Origin: Diploscapter coronatus
Lineage: Eukaryota > Nematoda > Chromadorea > Rhabditida > Rhabditidae
Direction of reading: 5' to 3'
DNA: 64,000 bases
Assembly (NCBI GenBank): GCA_964036155.1
Contig: OZ038423.1
Coordinates: forward strand, 71,253,249-71,317,248
Shown here: piece by piece, positions 11,528 through 23,900 of the stretch
How the letters are laid out: every line of letters begins with the position of its first letter
How positions within the stretch are numbered: position 1 is the first letter of the stretch
The notes under the pieces: generated by a model
The model's input: the letters and a program-made list of their open reading frames with translations, nothing else
What the model was told of the DNA's origin: nothing
Database searches by the model: none
Made by a program: the position numbers and the translations under genes

Positions 11528-14500
11528 TTATTCGCCCCTCTGATTCATCCGTCTCTTGTAGACGTCCTTAGCAGAGGTGCTCGGTCTCCCGCCCATTTCA
11601 TCATCGCTGTCCGAGTCGCCACCGCCAGGCCTTTTGCGTTTCTGAGAAGTCGAGGGATTGTCGTAGGAAGAGGCGGAACCGATAGCCTCAAATAGTATTT
11701 TTTGCAAAGAAAAATGGTAGAGATAAACTTTTTCACTATGAATATCAAGCTTTTCTGATACTAAGAAGATTTTTTATAAAATCGGTAAAAATCAGTCTTC
11801 ATTTGTGTGTTAGACCAAGTTTACTATATAATTTAACGAAGAACAACCTTTTCCTACTTATAAAAATGCATTTATATCTTAAAAAATAATGAAAATCAAC
11901 TTTTTCCTTTAAAAATCATATTTTTCTAAAGAAAATGAAGATCAACTTTTGTTTACCAGGTTGGGATCAGTAGTCGTGGCAACCAACTGATACATCTCCT
12001 TCTTGACGTCCTCGACGCGCATTGGGCCCAGCATCGTGCCGTTCTCGATCGGAGCGTCGTCTTTCTTCGCTGAAAAATTAGCATATTTAAAGAAAATTAG
12101 TATTCCTTAAGTTTCCCTCAAAATGCCTAAATTTACCATTTCTCTCCAAAACTATAGTAATCTCAAATTTTATCTGAAAAAGAACTAAAATATCCCCAAT
12201 TTACTTTCAAAGTTAGCATCACTTTATAAAAAAAATATATATGATTTAAAAATACCTGCAGGCGGTTCGTATTTCGCGAAGGTAGCCATCAATTTTTCGA
12301 CGTTCACGAACGGGCCGATGAAAGTATATGGAGGGGGCAGAAGGGACATCAGATGAGCAACGGACGAGGGAGGAGGGTAGACCCCTGAGTTTGTCAAAAT
12401 TTTTAACTCTCGAAAATTTAACTTCAATTTCTACCCCCGGGCACAGGATGATACGAAGTATTGGTCTTAGTTCTGGGCTTGAACGGAATCATTTGATCAG
12501 TGTCGGGGCGGGGGTATCTGAAACTCAAGAATAAATTGAACATTCAAAGAGATATATGAAATCCCAAAATGAAGATATATTAAATCTCAAGAATAGCAAG
12601 GATATATCAAATTCCCTACCCAGCGATGTCCAGATGCCCTCCTTTGCCTCCACCCATCAAAGCACTTGCCGCTTGGGGGCCGTGGATTCTCTGACCACTC
12701 GCCGAAAATCCTAGAATTTAAAAAATTATTTTTTTTTTAAATGTTATGGCTGCTAATATTAAATCTTGGTCAACGGATATTATTTTTTGAGTTTAAAAAT
12801 ATTGTACCAGGTTGATTGGGGGCTGCGCCAGAAGATCCATTGGAAATAGAGGATCCGATCATCCCATTTGTGGCTGTAGAGGAGGAAGGCTTGTATTGCT
12901 TCTGGAATTTTGTAATCTTAGATTTTTGAAGTTGTAAATCTCACATTATATCCCATCATTTTGAGTTGCTCGATCGTGCATGGCATGAGGTTCATGAACT
13001 TGTACCTGAAATTTAGATGTTTGAAATTCCAGAAAGAGTAGTAAACCCAGGAACGATATGAAGTTCCCCTTTCCTTAATTCGTGTATCCAAAACCCCACC
13101 TGTCAATGATCATGTTGGTCTGCGGTACCTCTGCGTCGTTCTTCAGTGTCTCTCTTCTCCTCTGGTCCACTTTCAACGTCGACGTCAAATCGCCGACCAA
13201 CGTCTCGAATTCCAGATATTTGTCCCAGATTTCGCTGGAAAAAAGAAAATCATCTTTTAAAATGGACCATATTACAAATTTGACGCCTTAGGAAATGAGA
13301 ATATTTTCTAAAAAAATAAAAAACTTCCCTACCCCGACCTCTCCGGAGGCATAGATCCAGACGTCAATATTCTCTCGAAGACGACTCGAGTGTTGTTGTC
13401 CTCGTTCAGGTGCGTGAGGAATTCCACGTACGCGCAGGCATAATCCGGGTCGTCGCCGTATTTCTTCAGACCCAGATCGAATACCCTCATTGCGACTTCC
13501 TTGTCCTATATTTTTTCTCACTTTATTTTTGACTTTTCTCAATTTCTAAGTAATGTGTTTCTTATTTTAGAACTTTATAAACGTTAAATAAAAAGTGCTA
13601 TAGAAAGACTAAAATTAAGAATTGAAAAAAAGTTAATTTAAAAAAATAGTACTAAATTTTTTTTTAATTCTAAAAATACAATTTTAAAGTAAAAATATAG
13701 GAAAACCCAACCTTACTACAATAATACTCAATAAGCGCGGCAGCAACAAAGACGTGATGTCTCGATCGGACATCGTCCCTGGCTCGTTTGAACACGAGGC
13801 GAGCAGAGCGCACTCCCTCAGTTCTTCTTGCAAACTTCATCAACTGGATGTAGGTCTGCAAAATTTTTTTAATAAAATTATTAGAAGAACTCCTACCAGC
13901 GTTGGATCGAGACTCTCAATCTCCAACAGCTTATCGTAGATCTTCTTCACGTTGTCGTACTTCCTTCTTTGCTCTTCGAAGTCTGCGTAGGCGTAGTAAA
14001 TCAGAGGGGATTCCTTCATCAGACCGTTGATGGCTCGCTCGTAGAGTTCTGGAATTATTGGTTTTTCATTTTTTTATTCAAAAATTGTTTTAATCTCTAA
14101 CAAGCAATAATCAAAAGTAAAAGTTGTTCCTCAGAAACAAAGTGTTCAGACGAAGAAAAATCACATCTTGAAGTTCAAAATAATAATAAAACTAACGTTG
14201 CGCATCATTGGTCATTTGCTGGGCCTGTTTGACGTCCCCCTTATCCTCAAGCGTCTTAGCCGCGTGCTGCAGGAAGGCCGCAGCGTCGTACCAAATCTCC
14301 GGGTAGTAGCCCAAACACAGCAGGGCCTGCTCGTAGGCGTAAACCACTAAAATAATTATTTTATTTAAAAAAGAAGGAAAAAAACTAAAAGAAGATTATC
14401 GATAGAGCAATGCCAGAGTAGGAAAAATAGTGAAAAAGTTACAGTAAGAATTTAATTGCCTTTTCAAATTTATTTGTTATGGAAAAGCTACGATAATTTT

Positions 14501-16530
14501 TTTCTCAATTTTGAAAGTAAGCATAAAATTCTCACCCCTCCTAGCAAACTGTCCATACTCCTCCGTCTCCAGAGGGTTGCTCTTTTCCCACTCGATGTAC
14601 TTTCTCCACAATTCCAGTTGTTTGAGTTCGGTTAGAGAGCCTCTGAATTTTTAATTTAAAATTTGGGGTTGTTTTTCAAATTTGTTTAAAATCTGATACC
14701 TCGGAGGAACGGAAACCGCCTGTCGATTCAGACCTCTGGTGGTGGCTTCGAGAGCTTTCAGGGTTTTCTTGGCCAGCTGAAAGTATTTTATTTTTGAACT
14801 TCTAGCTCTCGATTTTATCTTTTAAATTTAAAAAATACCGCATAGTCCTTTCCCCGTTCAGAAATAAGCTTCTCTGCCAGCGTCGAGTTCACGTTTTTCT
14901 CGTAGTTGCAATATTCCTAGAATTTTAATTTACAAAAATTAAGGAAATGACAAATACCGCCCAAAGAGCCTCGACATTGATGATGGGCTTGGAAACGGCT
15001 TGCTGGAAGATTTTCCTGACTGCAGTAATTCGCTGGTTTTCCGCGTATTGTCCTGCGGCTGGTCTAAAAAATCAATTTAGAGTTTTTTTATAGTACCTTA
15101 TCAAAACACTAGTTCAAAATGATAAATTTGAAACATTTTTTTTTTATCAATCTATCAATGAACAGGCCTTAGATTTGAGTCTTTGAATTTTCCTTACACA
15201 GCTTTCAGAAAGGCGATGTAGTCCGAATAGATGGGGTACGAGTTGACGTCCAGACCGACCTTGTCCAGAGCGAAATTGTAAGCCTCGGCCATCGTCTCTC
15301 TGAAATTTTTAAAATAACGTTCTCGGAATTTTTGATGACGCCTCAGAATGATTGTTTTACCTGAAAGACGGCAAGTGTCCTTTGGCTTCCCTGACATAGT
15401 GCACATAGCTCTTCCACAACTCGATGTTCAGCACGTGTATCAGACAGCGTTGGAATAACTGAAAGAGGACTTTGCGAAATCCGGATATATGAAATTTGGA
15501 TTTTATATATCAAAAGATATTTGAAGTCACAGTTTCAAAAATCCAAGGATATATGAAACTCGGATATTACCGATAAAGAATAAAAAATAGACTTCTGAAA
15601 ATCTACTTCGTTGTTAAACTTTAGTGAAAATCCACAAATTTATCAATTTAGCAAAATTCGAAATCTTTGTCGATAAGAATTTACATTTGTTTTGACTTAC
15701 ATTCTCCACGTTTTCAAAGTTCTTGGAGCGGAGCTGAAAAATTTCACGGTTGATTAGAATTGCAATACTCCAATTAATAATTACAGTACTCAAGAACTTT
15801 TATTTGTACTAACGTTTTCTACACGAATCATATATTTCTCGGGTGCTATAAAATGATTTATTATTCCCTTGGAAAAACGCAAAATCATGTTCAAACTGTT
15901 ATTGTTCATCAGGGTTTTCAAGCCGTTTATTAACTTTAAATTTTCACGAAAATCGGACAATCTGTTGAAATTTGGCGCCTTATCAAATACTATCAAGTCA
16001 AAGTCTAATAATTCGGGCTTTGACCGGCTTTTTATCAGGCAGAGGCCGGTTATCCGGATAACACCGACAGACTGGAATTTTGGCATCTAATTCAAGGGCC
16101 CAGTTTAGAAAATTCCGATAAAACCTCGAAATGTATGAAATTTGAGGTCCTATCTGAAACACTTTGAAAGGACTAACCTCGTGATCGATATAGGCCTTCC
16201 AGTATCTTCCTGCGCTCGGGAACTGGGTCACCAGACTTTCGTAGAACGAGCGGGCTTGATCGATGGGTCGGGCCTGAATTTTTAAAATAGAAATAAGTTT
16301 GAAGAAAACCGATAATTCGAAACTTTATTAGTCCTTTCCCACATGAATTTGGTATCATTTTGAAGCTGTTTTAATGAAGAAAATTTCAATGTAAAAATAA
16401 GATTCAAATAAAAGATAAAATGAAATAAAAATACCTGAGACTCCCTCAGCAGCAGGTTCCACGCATCGACATCGAACGGGTTGACCTCAATCCGCTTTTC
16501 CGGACTCAGAATCGACGCGCCGCCGCTCAT
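11528..16530 (-). CDS. suf-1: Cleavage stimulation factor subunit 3 (CstF-77)
   Basis: HAT-repeat scaffold of the CstF complex, which binds CstF-64 and CstF-50 during mRNA 3' end cleavage in the nucleus. The start codon at 16530 opens [20 protein letters not shown]. The HAT array follows: [110 protein letters not shown] and [20 protein letters not shown]. The C-terminal part has [33 protein letters not shown] and the Pro-rich [22 protein letters not shown], which contacts CstF-64. The acidic/basic tail ends ...KRRMNQRGE at 11528. About 720 residues, full length for the family. One intron (15734-16177) is much longer than its neighbours. It lies 297 bp downstream of RPL26 on the same strand. 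Symbol follows the C. elegans name. Confidence 0.96.
15734..16177 (-). other. Oversized intron of CstF-77 with open frames on both strands
   Basis: Most introns of this gene are about 40-130 nt; this one is 444 nt. It contains a 98-codon frame on the gene strand (16086-15793) and a 73-codon frame on the opposite strand, plus the 14-bp perfect palindrome GTTATCCGGATAAC at 16049-16062. I do not recognise either frame. It may be an inserted sequence or a chance opening. Confidence 0.5.
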
Positions 16531-16826
16531 TTCGGCGGATTGTCTGAAATTATAAAAAAAAATACAAATAAAAAAAATAGAACAATAAGAAAACAAGCAT
16601 TTTTGCCAACACTATGTAAAACGACGCTGTAAAACTCGTACGCTTGAAGACATTGTCCCGCAGAAATAGAACTCTTTAGTAAAAATGTAAACATTAAAAG
16701 ATACTATTATTCATGCTCTTCTACACCCTTGCAACAATAAAACATCAATAACAAAAACTTTATTTCCAACAAAAACCAAAGAGAAAGAAAACAATAATTT
16801 TGTGAGGAAGTTTTCCGCATCCGGAT

Positions 16827-18032
16827 TTAGGCGACGGTTTCGTCCGAGTGCTTGCCCTTGAGGATGCCGGTGACGCGCGTGCGGCCCGCCGCCTTGCGGT
16901 CCACCAGGTCGCGACGATCTTTATCCATTTTCAACTTCGTGACCGCGACCTGCAATTTTCAAAATTATTTTCTATCTATTAATTTCTCCGAATTTTGACA
17001 TTTTTCCAATTTCTAGGAAATATGCAAGGTCCAAATTTCTTATTCTTACCCAGACTCACCAATTCTGTGCACCAGAACTAGTTTCACGGGGGCTAATTCG
17101 ACTTTTCGGGTCATTTTCGTAAAAAATGTTAGAAAAACGTGAAAAAATCCATTCTACTCTCCGAAAAGTCGAAAATTAGCATTTTTCGACCCCCGTGAGA
17201 ACCTCACCTTGGAAGGGTGGATTCCGATATGCACAGTTGAGCCGTTCGCCTTCTCGCGGGTGATCTTGTCGATGTGGATGACGAACTTCTTTCTGAAAAA
17301 TGTATTTCGTTTTAGATTTTAGACATGAATTAAATTTTTGAGTATTCGATATTCTCAGAAATAGGAGCTGAAGTTGATTTTTAAAATTTCGATTTCTCGC
17401 ACCTGTAGCACCGGATCACTCGGCCGTTGTTGCCCTTGTGGCGGCCGCGCGTCACCACGACCTCGTCATCCACGCTGAAAAGAATGCAAGTTTATTTCTT
17501 GAATCCTTAAATGTTTTATTTATAAAATGTATTTCCTGTAGAAGAGGCATGAAACTGAAAACTCCAAATCTTCTAGAGATTTCAGTGATTAACTCTCCAA
17601 AAGTTTGATTTAGCCATAACGGAGATTAAGCCCATCACTTATGCAGAAGTGTGCCTTGCCCAGGTCCGTCGGCAACAATTTATTGAAAAAATTAAAAGCA
17701 ATTGGAACTTTGAAAAATCCCTCAAAAATATTTTATTTTAGGGTAGGATGTTTATTTTTAATTTGTATAATTTCCTTACCGGATAGGAATGGCCCTGATT
17801 CCGTGCTTCTGTCGGAGCTCCTTGGTGAGCGGCGAGGACATGATTCTTCTCCTAAAATCCAAACTTTGAGAATTTCATCCTGGGGTCAGAAAATAAATTT
17901 TCACCACTTATAGCCCCAAAACATTTTTAAGGGATACGTTTATTCAATTTCATACCTGATGTGGGAGGGCGCGTTGAAGTGCGCTTTGCGGTTCTTGCCG
18001 GAGTCGCGGGATACGAATGGATTGATCTTCAT
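16827..18032 (-). CDS. rpl-26: 60S ribosomal protein L26 (uL24)
   Basis: Structural protein of the large ribosomal subunit near the exit tunnel. Five exons: the start at 18032 reads [20 protein letters not shown] and is preceded by an AATTCCAG acceptor eight bases upstream. Next come [24 protein letters not shown], then the KOW motif in [20 protein letters not shown], then [28 protein letters not shown] (all quoted blocks are contiguous in the joined exons), ending [21 protein letters not shown] at the stop 16827-16829. Codon use is strongly GC-ending compared with the flanking introns, as expected of a highly expressed gene. Length about 145 residues is normal. A foldback element lies in the intron next to the last exon. 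A GC box lies about 300 bp upstream of the start. Confidence 0.97.
17084..17197. mobile_element. Foldback element in RPL26 intron
   Basis: Inverted arms TCACGGGGG + CTAATTCGACTTTTCGG (17084-17109) and CCGAAAAGTCGAAAATTAG...CCCCCGTGA (17161-17197) can pair, with a 9-11 nt bulge in the right arm and a loop of about 50 nt. The right arm starts a few bases from the 5' splice site on the gene strand. It looks like a small degenerate MITE; no clear target duplication is visible. Confidence 0.55.
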
Positions 18033-20923
18033 CTTGGACCCTGGAATTTAAAACCATTGAAAATAAACAGTAATAAAATGGTCGATCAATATTTTTGCGA
18101 TAAGTTAAAATTTTAATGAGAAGAAGACATTCGAAAGATCAAGAATTTAGGAGAAGATAATTGGGCAATTGTTGAAAGTTAATTAAGGAAATCAACCCGG
18201 ATAATTAGCGGAAATAAGCAGCGAAGCAGAAAAATTGGGAAACGAAAGAAAATAGGCCAGAGTGTAAAGACAGGGTAAAAGCGTTGGGTGAAAATAATGC
18301 GAAGACGCGGCGCGGTTTTTAATATAAAGGGGGCGGGGTTTAGTTTAGTGAATGAAAGAAAGAGTGAAAATGCGATTTTTGATTAAAAATAATGTAAAAA
18401 TACTAGGATTAGATCTTTTCTGAGGGTAATGTTAACCTATTAATAATAAAAATTTTGAAAATAATATTTTGCAGTATATTTCCACAAAAATATCGGAAAC
18501 TCACAAATTCTAGTAATTTTCTCAGGAAAGAATACTTTAATCGTACAATTTATTAGTTTTTTTGCTGTCAGGAGAAAATTAAAAAAAAAACTTTTCTTCA
18601 GGATTTTTTAAAGAAAATCACAACAAGAAATTCGAGTCACAAAAATTGATGTCTGGTTATTCTGACTTCGCAATTTCAATCAATTAAGATAATTGATATC
18701 TCTGATATAATGATAATGGTTACTATGATTGACTTTCGCCCAACTGGTTTCATTTTTGTTCTTGTGGTAAGTCGGAGAAAAAGAAACAGTTAGAAAAACG
18801 CAAAGAGGCGGGATGAGTGAGCGGAAAGAGTGAAAGGGTTAGGGGTGACATATGAAGATTTTCGACGACAAAATGACGACCTTGCTTTCAGATATCTGAC
18901 AGTCTGCATATTCCGATGGAGATATTATGCTAACTTTTGAGAGTTTATCACTTTTCTTATCATGTTTGTCTTCACCCGATCGTCCAATAAAAACTCAGAA
19001 TTCATAAATTATCGATGTTAGAGTCGAAATTTTTATAATAGATCTGAAACTTCGATCATAATTTCCTTCTAATATCTCATAGAAAATTCAGATTGGAATA
19101 GTTTTTAATGTCTAATTCCGAATTAAAGTATCGGTATAGGAACCTGTATCTGTCATTTATACTATCTAAGTTCCCCCACACCTTCGTTATATTGCCTCTA
19201 CGATTCTACGGACTTGTTTCCGGTTTGTCTGAACCTATTGTCTCCTACAGCGGCTAGTAATTACCCCTCCTTCCATCTTGTAGTTCTAGCCTCACGTACC
19301 GTTCTTTGTCATTGGCAGTTTATATTTTCTTTTCATCTATATTATTATGCTAATTTTCTAGAAATTTGTTGAATCGATAATATTTTTTTCCAAATTTTCA
19401 GGTAGCTGTTCGAGATTTTCTAGATCTTTCTAGTGTCTTTCAGAATTTTTTTTCGAATTTTCTATAACCTTTAAATTGCCTTCCAAATTGATTCTGAAAG
19501 CTTCCAAAAAATTTTAAATTAGACTTTCCGGAATTTCAATTAAAAAATTATAGCGTAGATATTTCTGAGATTATTCTTAAATTTTTGCTAATTTTTCCAA
19601 TTTACCTGTTTAAATCTTCATTTCTAAGCATCCAAGAAATGTTTAAGTGACATTTTTTAAGGTTTCGATTTTTGCACTAAACTGGTTCAAATCTTGCTTT
19701 TCTGTTTGTTCGGATTCCGAATGAATTTGTGGGCGTGTGGTTTCTTGATGCCGAATCGTACACTTTATCGATCCCCCTAGCGACAAGATCACTGATATTA
19801 TAGTCCTTTACACAACGAGATTCCTCGAGAAGTACGGCGTTGTAAAAATCTAACTTAATCTTGCAATTTTGAGGGCTTTATCCTATAGCTATCTCTATTT
19901 AAACGTTGTTCTTCTTAAATTCTAGGAAAAATCACCGATATAGTTCTTTGCACCAAACGATTTACCTTCGAAATGTATAGCTTTTGTAAAAATCTCGAAA
20001 ATTTTGGGGAACATTTCTTAATCTGGTGAATTATCTTTGAGTAGTTCACTTCTATAAAAGAGTTTGATTTGAGCTAGCAAATTTTTCAAGACTTTGTTTG
20101 AATTATTTTTTAGGATTTTAGATTACTTTGATTACTTTTATCTCTTGGAAGTATCTTAATTACCTGATTCAGATTTTTTATTCATTAAAATTTAAATTTT
20201 ATGTTCTTGTACTTTTCTGTAGTTTTTTCTTCTCGATGAAAAATCTAACCTGAGTGGCCATTTTTTCGGGATCTAATGTTTCACTTTTTCTGAAAAAAGA
20301 CCTGAGCTAAATTTTCATAATTACCTCTTCTATACATTGTATCGAATAACGGTAATTGTTGGGGTATACTGGTGTCTTATGACGAAATTACAGCGCGAAA
20401 GAGAATAGCGAAGAATGGATGCCAATTCTATGTCAAGAATGGAAATGAATCGAGAAATGATAGACCGTTTGGGTTTGTAACAAGGTGGGAGAAAACAAGC
20501 TTCTCTCACATTCGAGACTGGCAAAACTAGAAGAACGCGTATCATTTTTTCATTGAGACGCTTATTCGAAACATTTTGACCGAAAACACTTAGGTGAACA
20601 TTTTTAGGCGTAAATATTTTGGGGTATAAAATTGAAATTTTTAGCACGTTGAAAGAGTTAGGCCAGAGGAATTTTGGATTTCAGATAAATTTTACCCGAC
20701 ATTTCCTGATCTTCGTGGATATCTTCATTTTAACTTGTCTTCCTCTTGACTTGAGACGATTTTTCTTCGCACTTTCGATAAAAATTTTCATTTGAAAAAA
20801 TTCGAACCTTAAAATTTCCCTACTTCAGATCTACTCCTTGGTTTCACTTCAACGAATCTCTGCATGATCCTCGACTTTCACTAATTTCCGCTAATCCTTT
20901 CCCTCTTCAAAATTCCCAATCAA
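18033..20923. other. Divergent intergenic region between RPL26 and PTR genes
   Basis: About 2.9 kb serving as the upstream region of two divergently transcribed genes. A GGGGGCGGGG GC box lies near 18331-18340. A 105-codon frame on the minus strand (20330-20647) shows no recognisable family and no splice context. I see no supported gene. Confidence 0.4.
18331..18340. promoter_or_regulatory. GC box upstream of RPL26
   Basis: GGGGGCGGGG, an Sp1/KLF-type site, about 300 bp upstream of the RPL26 start codon in otherwise AT-rich DNA. Assignment rests only on the motif and position. Confidence 0.3.
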
Positions 20924-23900
20924 ATGGCAAATGACGATGATCAAATTGGAACACATGATGAGCGAAACACGAGATTCATTAGGCTCATTCACTACTTCTT
21001 CAAGTTTATCGCAAAAATTATTTGGTAGGTATAAAATAGTCTAAAATATCAGTGAAAAGCAACAAAATAAGTCAAAATAGACCTGATCTCCATCGTAAAC
21101 ATCGTCAATTTTATCTAAAAATAACGATTCTCGCGAATAAAAATTGCATTTTGATTAGAAAGGGCTGACTTCATCAGTGAAACCCCGATTTTAGCCATAG
21201 TCCCTGGATCTTCATCCTATCGAGCACGATACTCACGGTTATTCTCAGCCTTAAAATACCTTTTACTGAAATGTCGAACGATATCAGCGATTTTACCCCG
21301 TTTGGGGCGAGGTCAAGACAGGAATTACAGGTGGATTTCATATATCTTTTTATAGATTAACAAATTACATATATCCACATTTTTTCGTATTTTGAAAATT
21401 TTCAGATTTTCACCGAGTTCTTTTCAAATAAAGGCACTCCAAAGACCGTCTATGCTTTCATAACCTCAAAAAATGGGAAGAGCTTATTGGACGTCAAACA
21501 CTTGAATGCTACAGTCCAGGTATACAGGTTCAGAGATTTGTAAAAAGTTGTTTTTCAGGTATTAGATAAAATCTCCAATGAATTTTATCTCACCACGCCG
21601 GAAGGGCCAAAAAATTTTGTGCAATTTTGTTCGGGGTTTTGTCAATTGAATGAGCCCGTTCGTCATTTTTACGTGAGTTATTTTTAATCTTTATTTATTT
21701 ATTAGTCTTTAAAAAAGTGAATATTTTCAGTAACCAACTTCCTAATTAACTATTTTTAGAGCGGCATGCTAGTTTCTTCGAGTTATGGTAATAGTTCCGG
21801 TGAAGCCAGTCACATGGATCTGGGCTATCCACTCACTACCGTATTAGGTATGTTCTTAAGTTTTTAGCCACTTCATAGCCAAAGAATAATATCTAAAGAT
21901 TTTATTTTTAACTGGACTTACATGAAGGCTAGAGTTTTGTTTAAAACGTCACTTTATCCTTCATCTTTTACTCAAGGACGAAATGATCAGTAATAACGCC
22001 TTTCTAACTAGCGTCTTTTAATAAATGATTAAACATCTCACACGGCTCCATTTTTTCAACTATGACTTTTCCTAATTTTTCAACGCTAAGTGACGTCATT
22101 TCGTTTTTGCCCCTTCAAGTGTATGTTGAAGCTTTTCAGGCACTCGACTTTTCATGGATCCGAATTTTTTCGGCGTTCGCGTTGAAGTCGAAGATCGCGA
22201 GGCGCACAACGGAAGGCGACTGGTGAATGCTTCGGATTTAAGAGCCAATCAGTTGGAAGAGGTAAACTTAAAATTGAAAAAAAGATTTTAAAAAATCAAG
22301 GCTTTTTGAAAAATTAGGATTCTTTGCACTATAAACAACGATACTTCGACTTAAGATTGCATGAATAACTGAAAAAAATCGAAATCTATTTTGGAAATAA
22401 ATATATTTTCTTTATATTATGAGCCTTAAATATTTTTTTTTAAATTTCATTAAAATGATACTTTCAAATGAATTATTTCCAGAAACAAGTCCCTAATAAT
22501 ATCAAGGACCTTGAGTTAGTCGTTCTCCAATTCCGAGCCGAAATCGGGAAGGAAATCAAGTCTGAGGACATGAAAATCTACGAGCGATCAATAGTCAAAC
22601 ACTTTCATGAGTAGGGAGAAGTTGCTCTTCATTTTAAATATCTTACAAATCATAAGAACAAATTTTGAAACTCATTAAAACTCAATGAAACAGCCGATCT
22701 TCATCAGGAAAATGTGAAATTTAGAGAATTCCAATCGGATTTGATCAGTGTTTACATTTTGACAGACTCATTTATCACTGAGGAAATTGTCAGAGCAGGT
22801 ATGAACATTTTTCTATATTTCAAAAATAATCCTTCCACCATAATTTATATCAGTTTTGAAAATTTTACCTTGTTCTGTATAAGCAGAAAGCTTTCATGAC
22901 TAATCAATTAATCAAACCTATCGTCATTCAAGACTTTTCATGACTAATTTTATCTTCCTTTAGGTTTATCATTACTGCCCTTTCTGGCGATCGGCTTTAC
23001 AATAATGGCCCTATTCTCGTCGACGACATTCATGATTAGCGCCTTTTTCCTCAATCAGATGAATTTTACCAAGGTCGTAAAACCGAGAAAATCGAATCAG
23101 AACAACTTTTCGAGAAAGAGAGACGAAATTTCGCGAACACTTTTCGAGATAAAGAAAAGTGTGAAGGACCTAATTTAACAAAAGAAACATTAATTCAAGT
23201 GCACACCTTCAATAGAGTTTGGAATAATAGAATCAAGGTTGAAAAATTGTAGATCGAAAATTTTTTCCAAGATCTAATAATTAAAAAATGAAGACGATAA
23301 GAATGAGATATAAGGGTTCACAAAGTAATTTCAATAGTGCCCAAAAACAGCATTTGAAAGAACATCTTTTGTGAAAAATCATGAATTTTTCCAGATAGTG
23401 CTAGCAGTAATGGCGTGCGTGTGTCCGTTCATGGCGTGCGGGGCCTCGCTGGGGGGAATGTTTTTCCTCGGCTTCCGATTCGGCTCAATTCTGGCTGTCA
23501 CTCCGTTTCTTATTCTGGCGATCGGAGTCGATGACGCTTATCTCATGGTCAACGCGTATCAACACATCACTGCTATTAGGAAGTAAAATCGATTTTTTCC
23601 TGAAAATAACGCAAAATCTTAGGCAAAAGCTGATATCATTGATTTTCATCTCTAACAATTTGATTTAGAGCTTGACGTTCATCGTTTTATTATAAATTAA
23701 ATCTATGAAATATTTTATCCAAAATGTTGTTTTTCATAGAATTCTCACTAAAATCTAAAAAACCGTTGTTTAAACTCCGATCTTCACCAAAATGTTTTAT
23801 AAAAATCTCGAAAATACAAATAAGCGACAAATTTAGAAAGAAACTGCTGAAATCCACCCTAAATGAAGAACTCCGTTACCGTATCACCTATATGCTGGTC

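Noticed and set aside
20330..20647. 105-codon minus-strand frame upstream of the PTR gene
   Set aside because: No family resemblance, no splice partners, AT-driven composition; it lies in a divergent promoter region.
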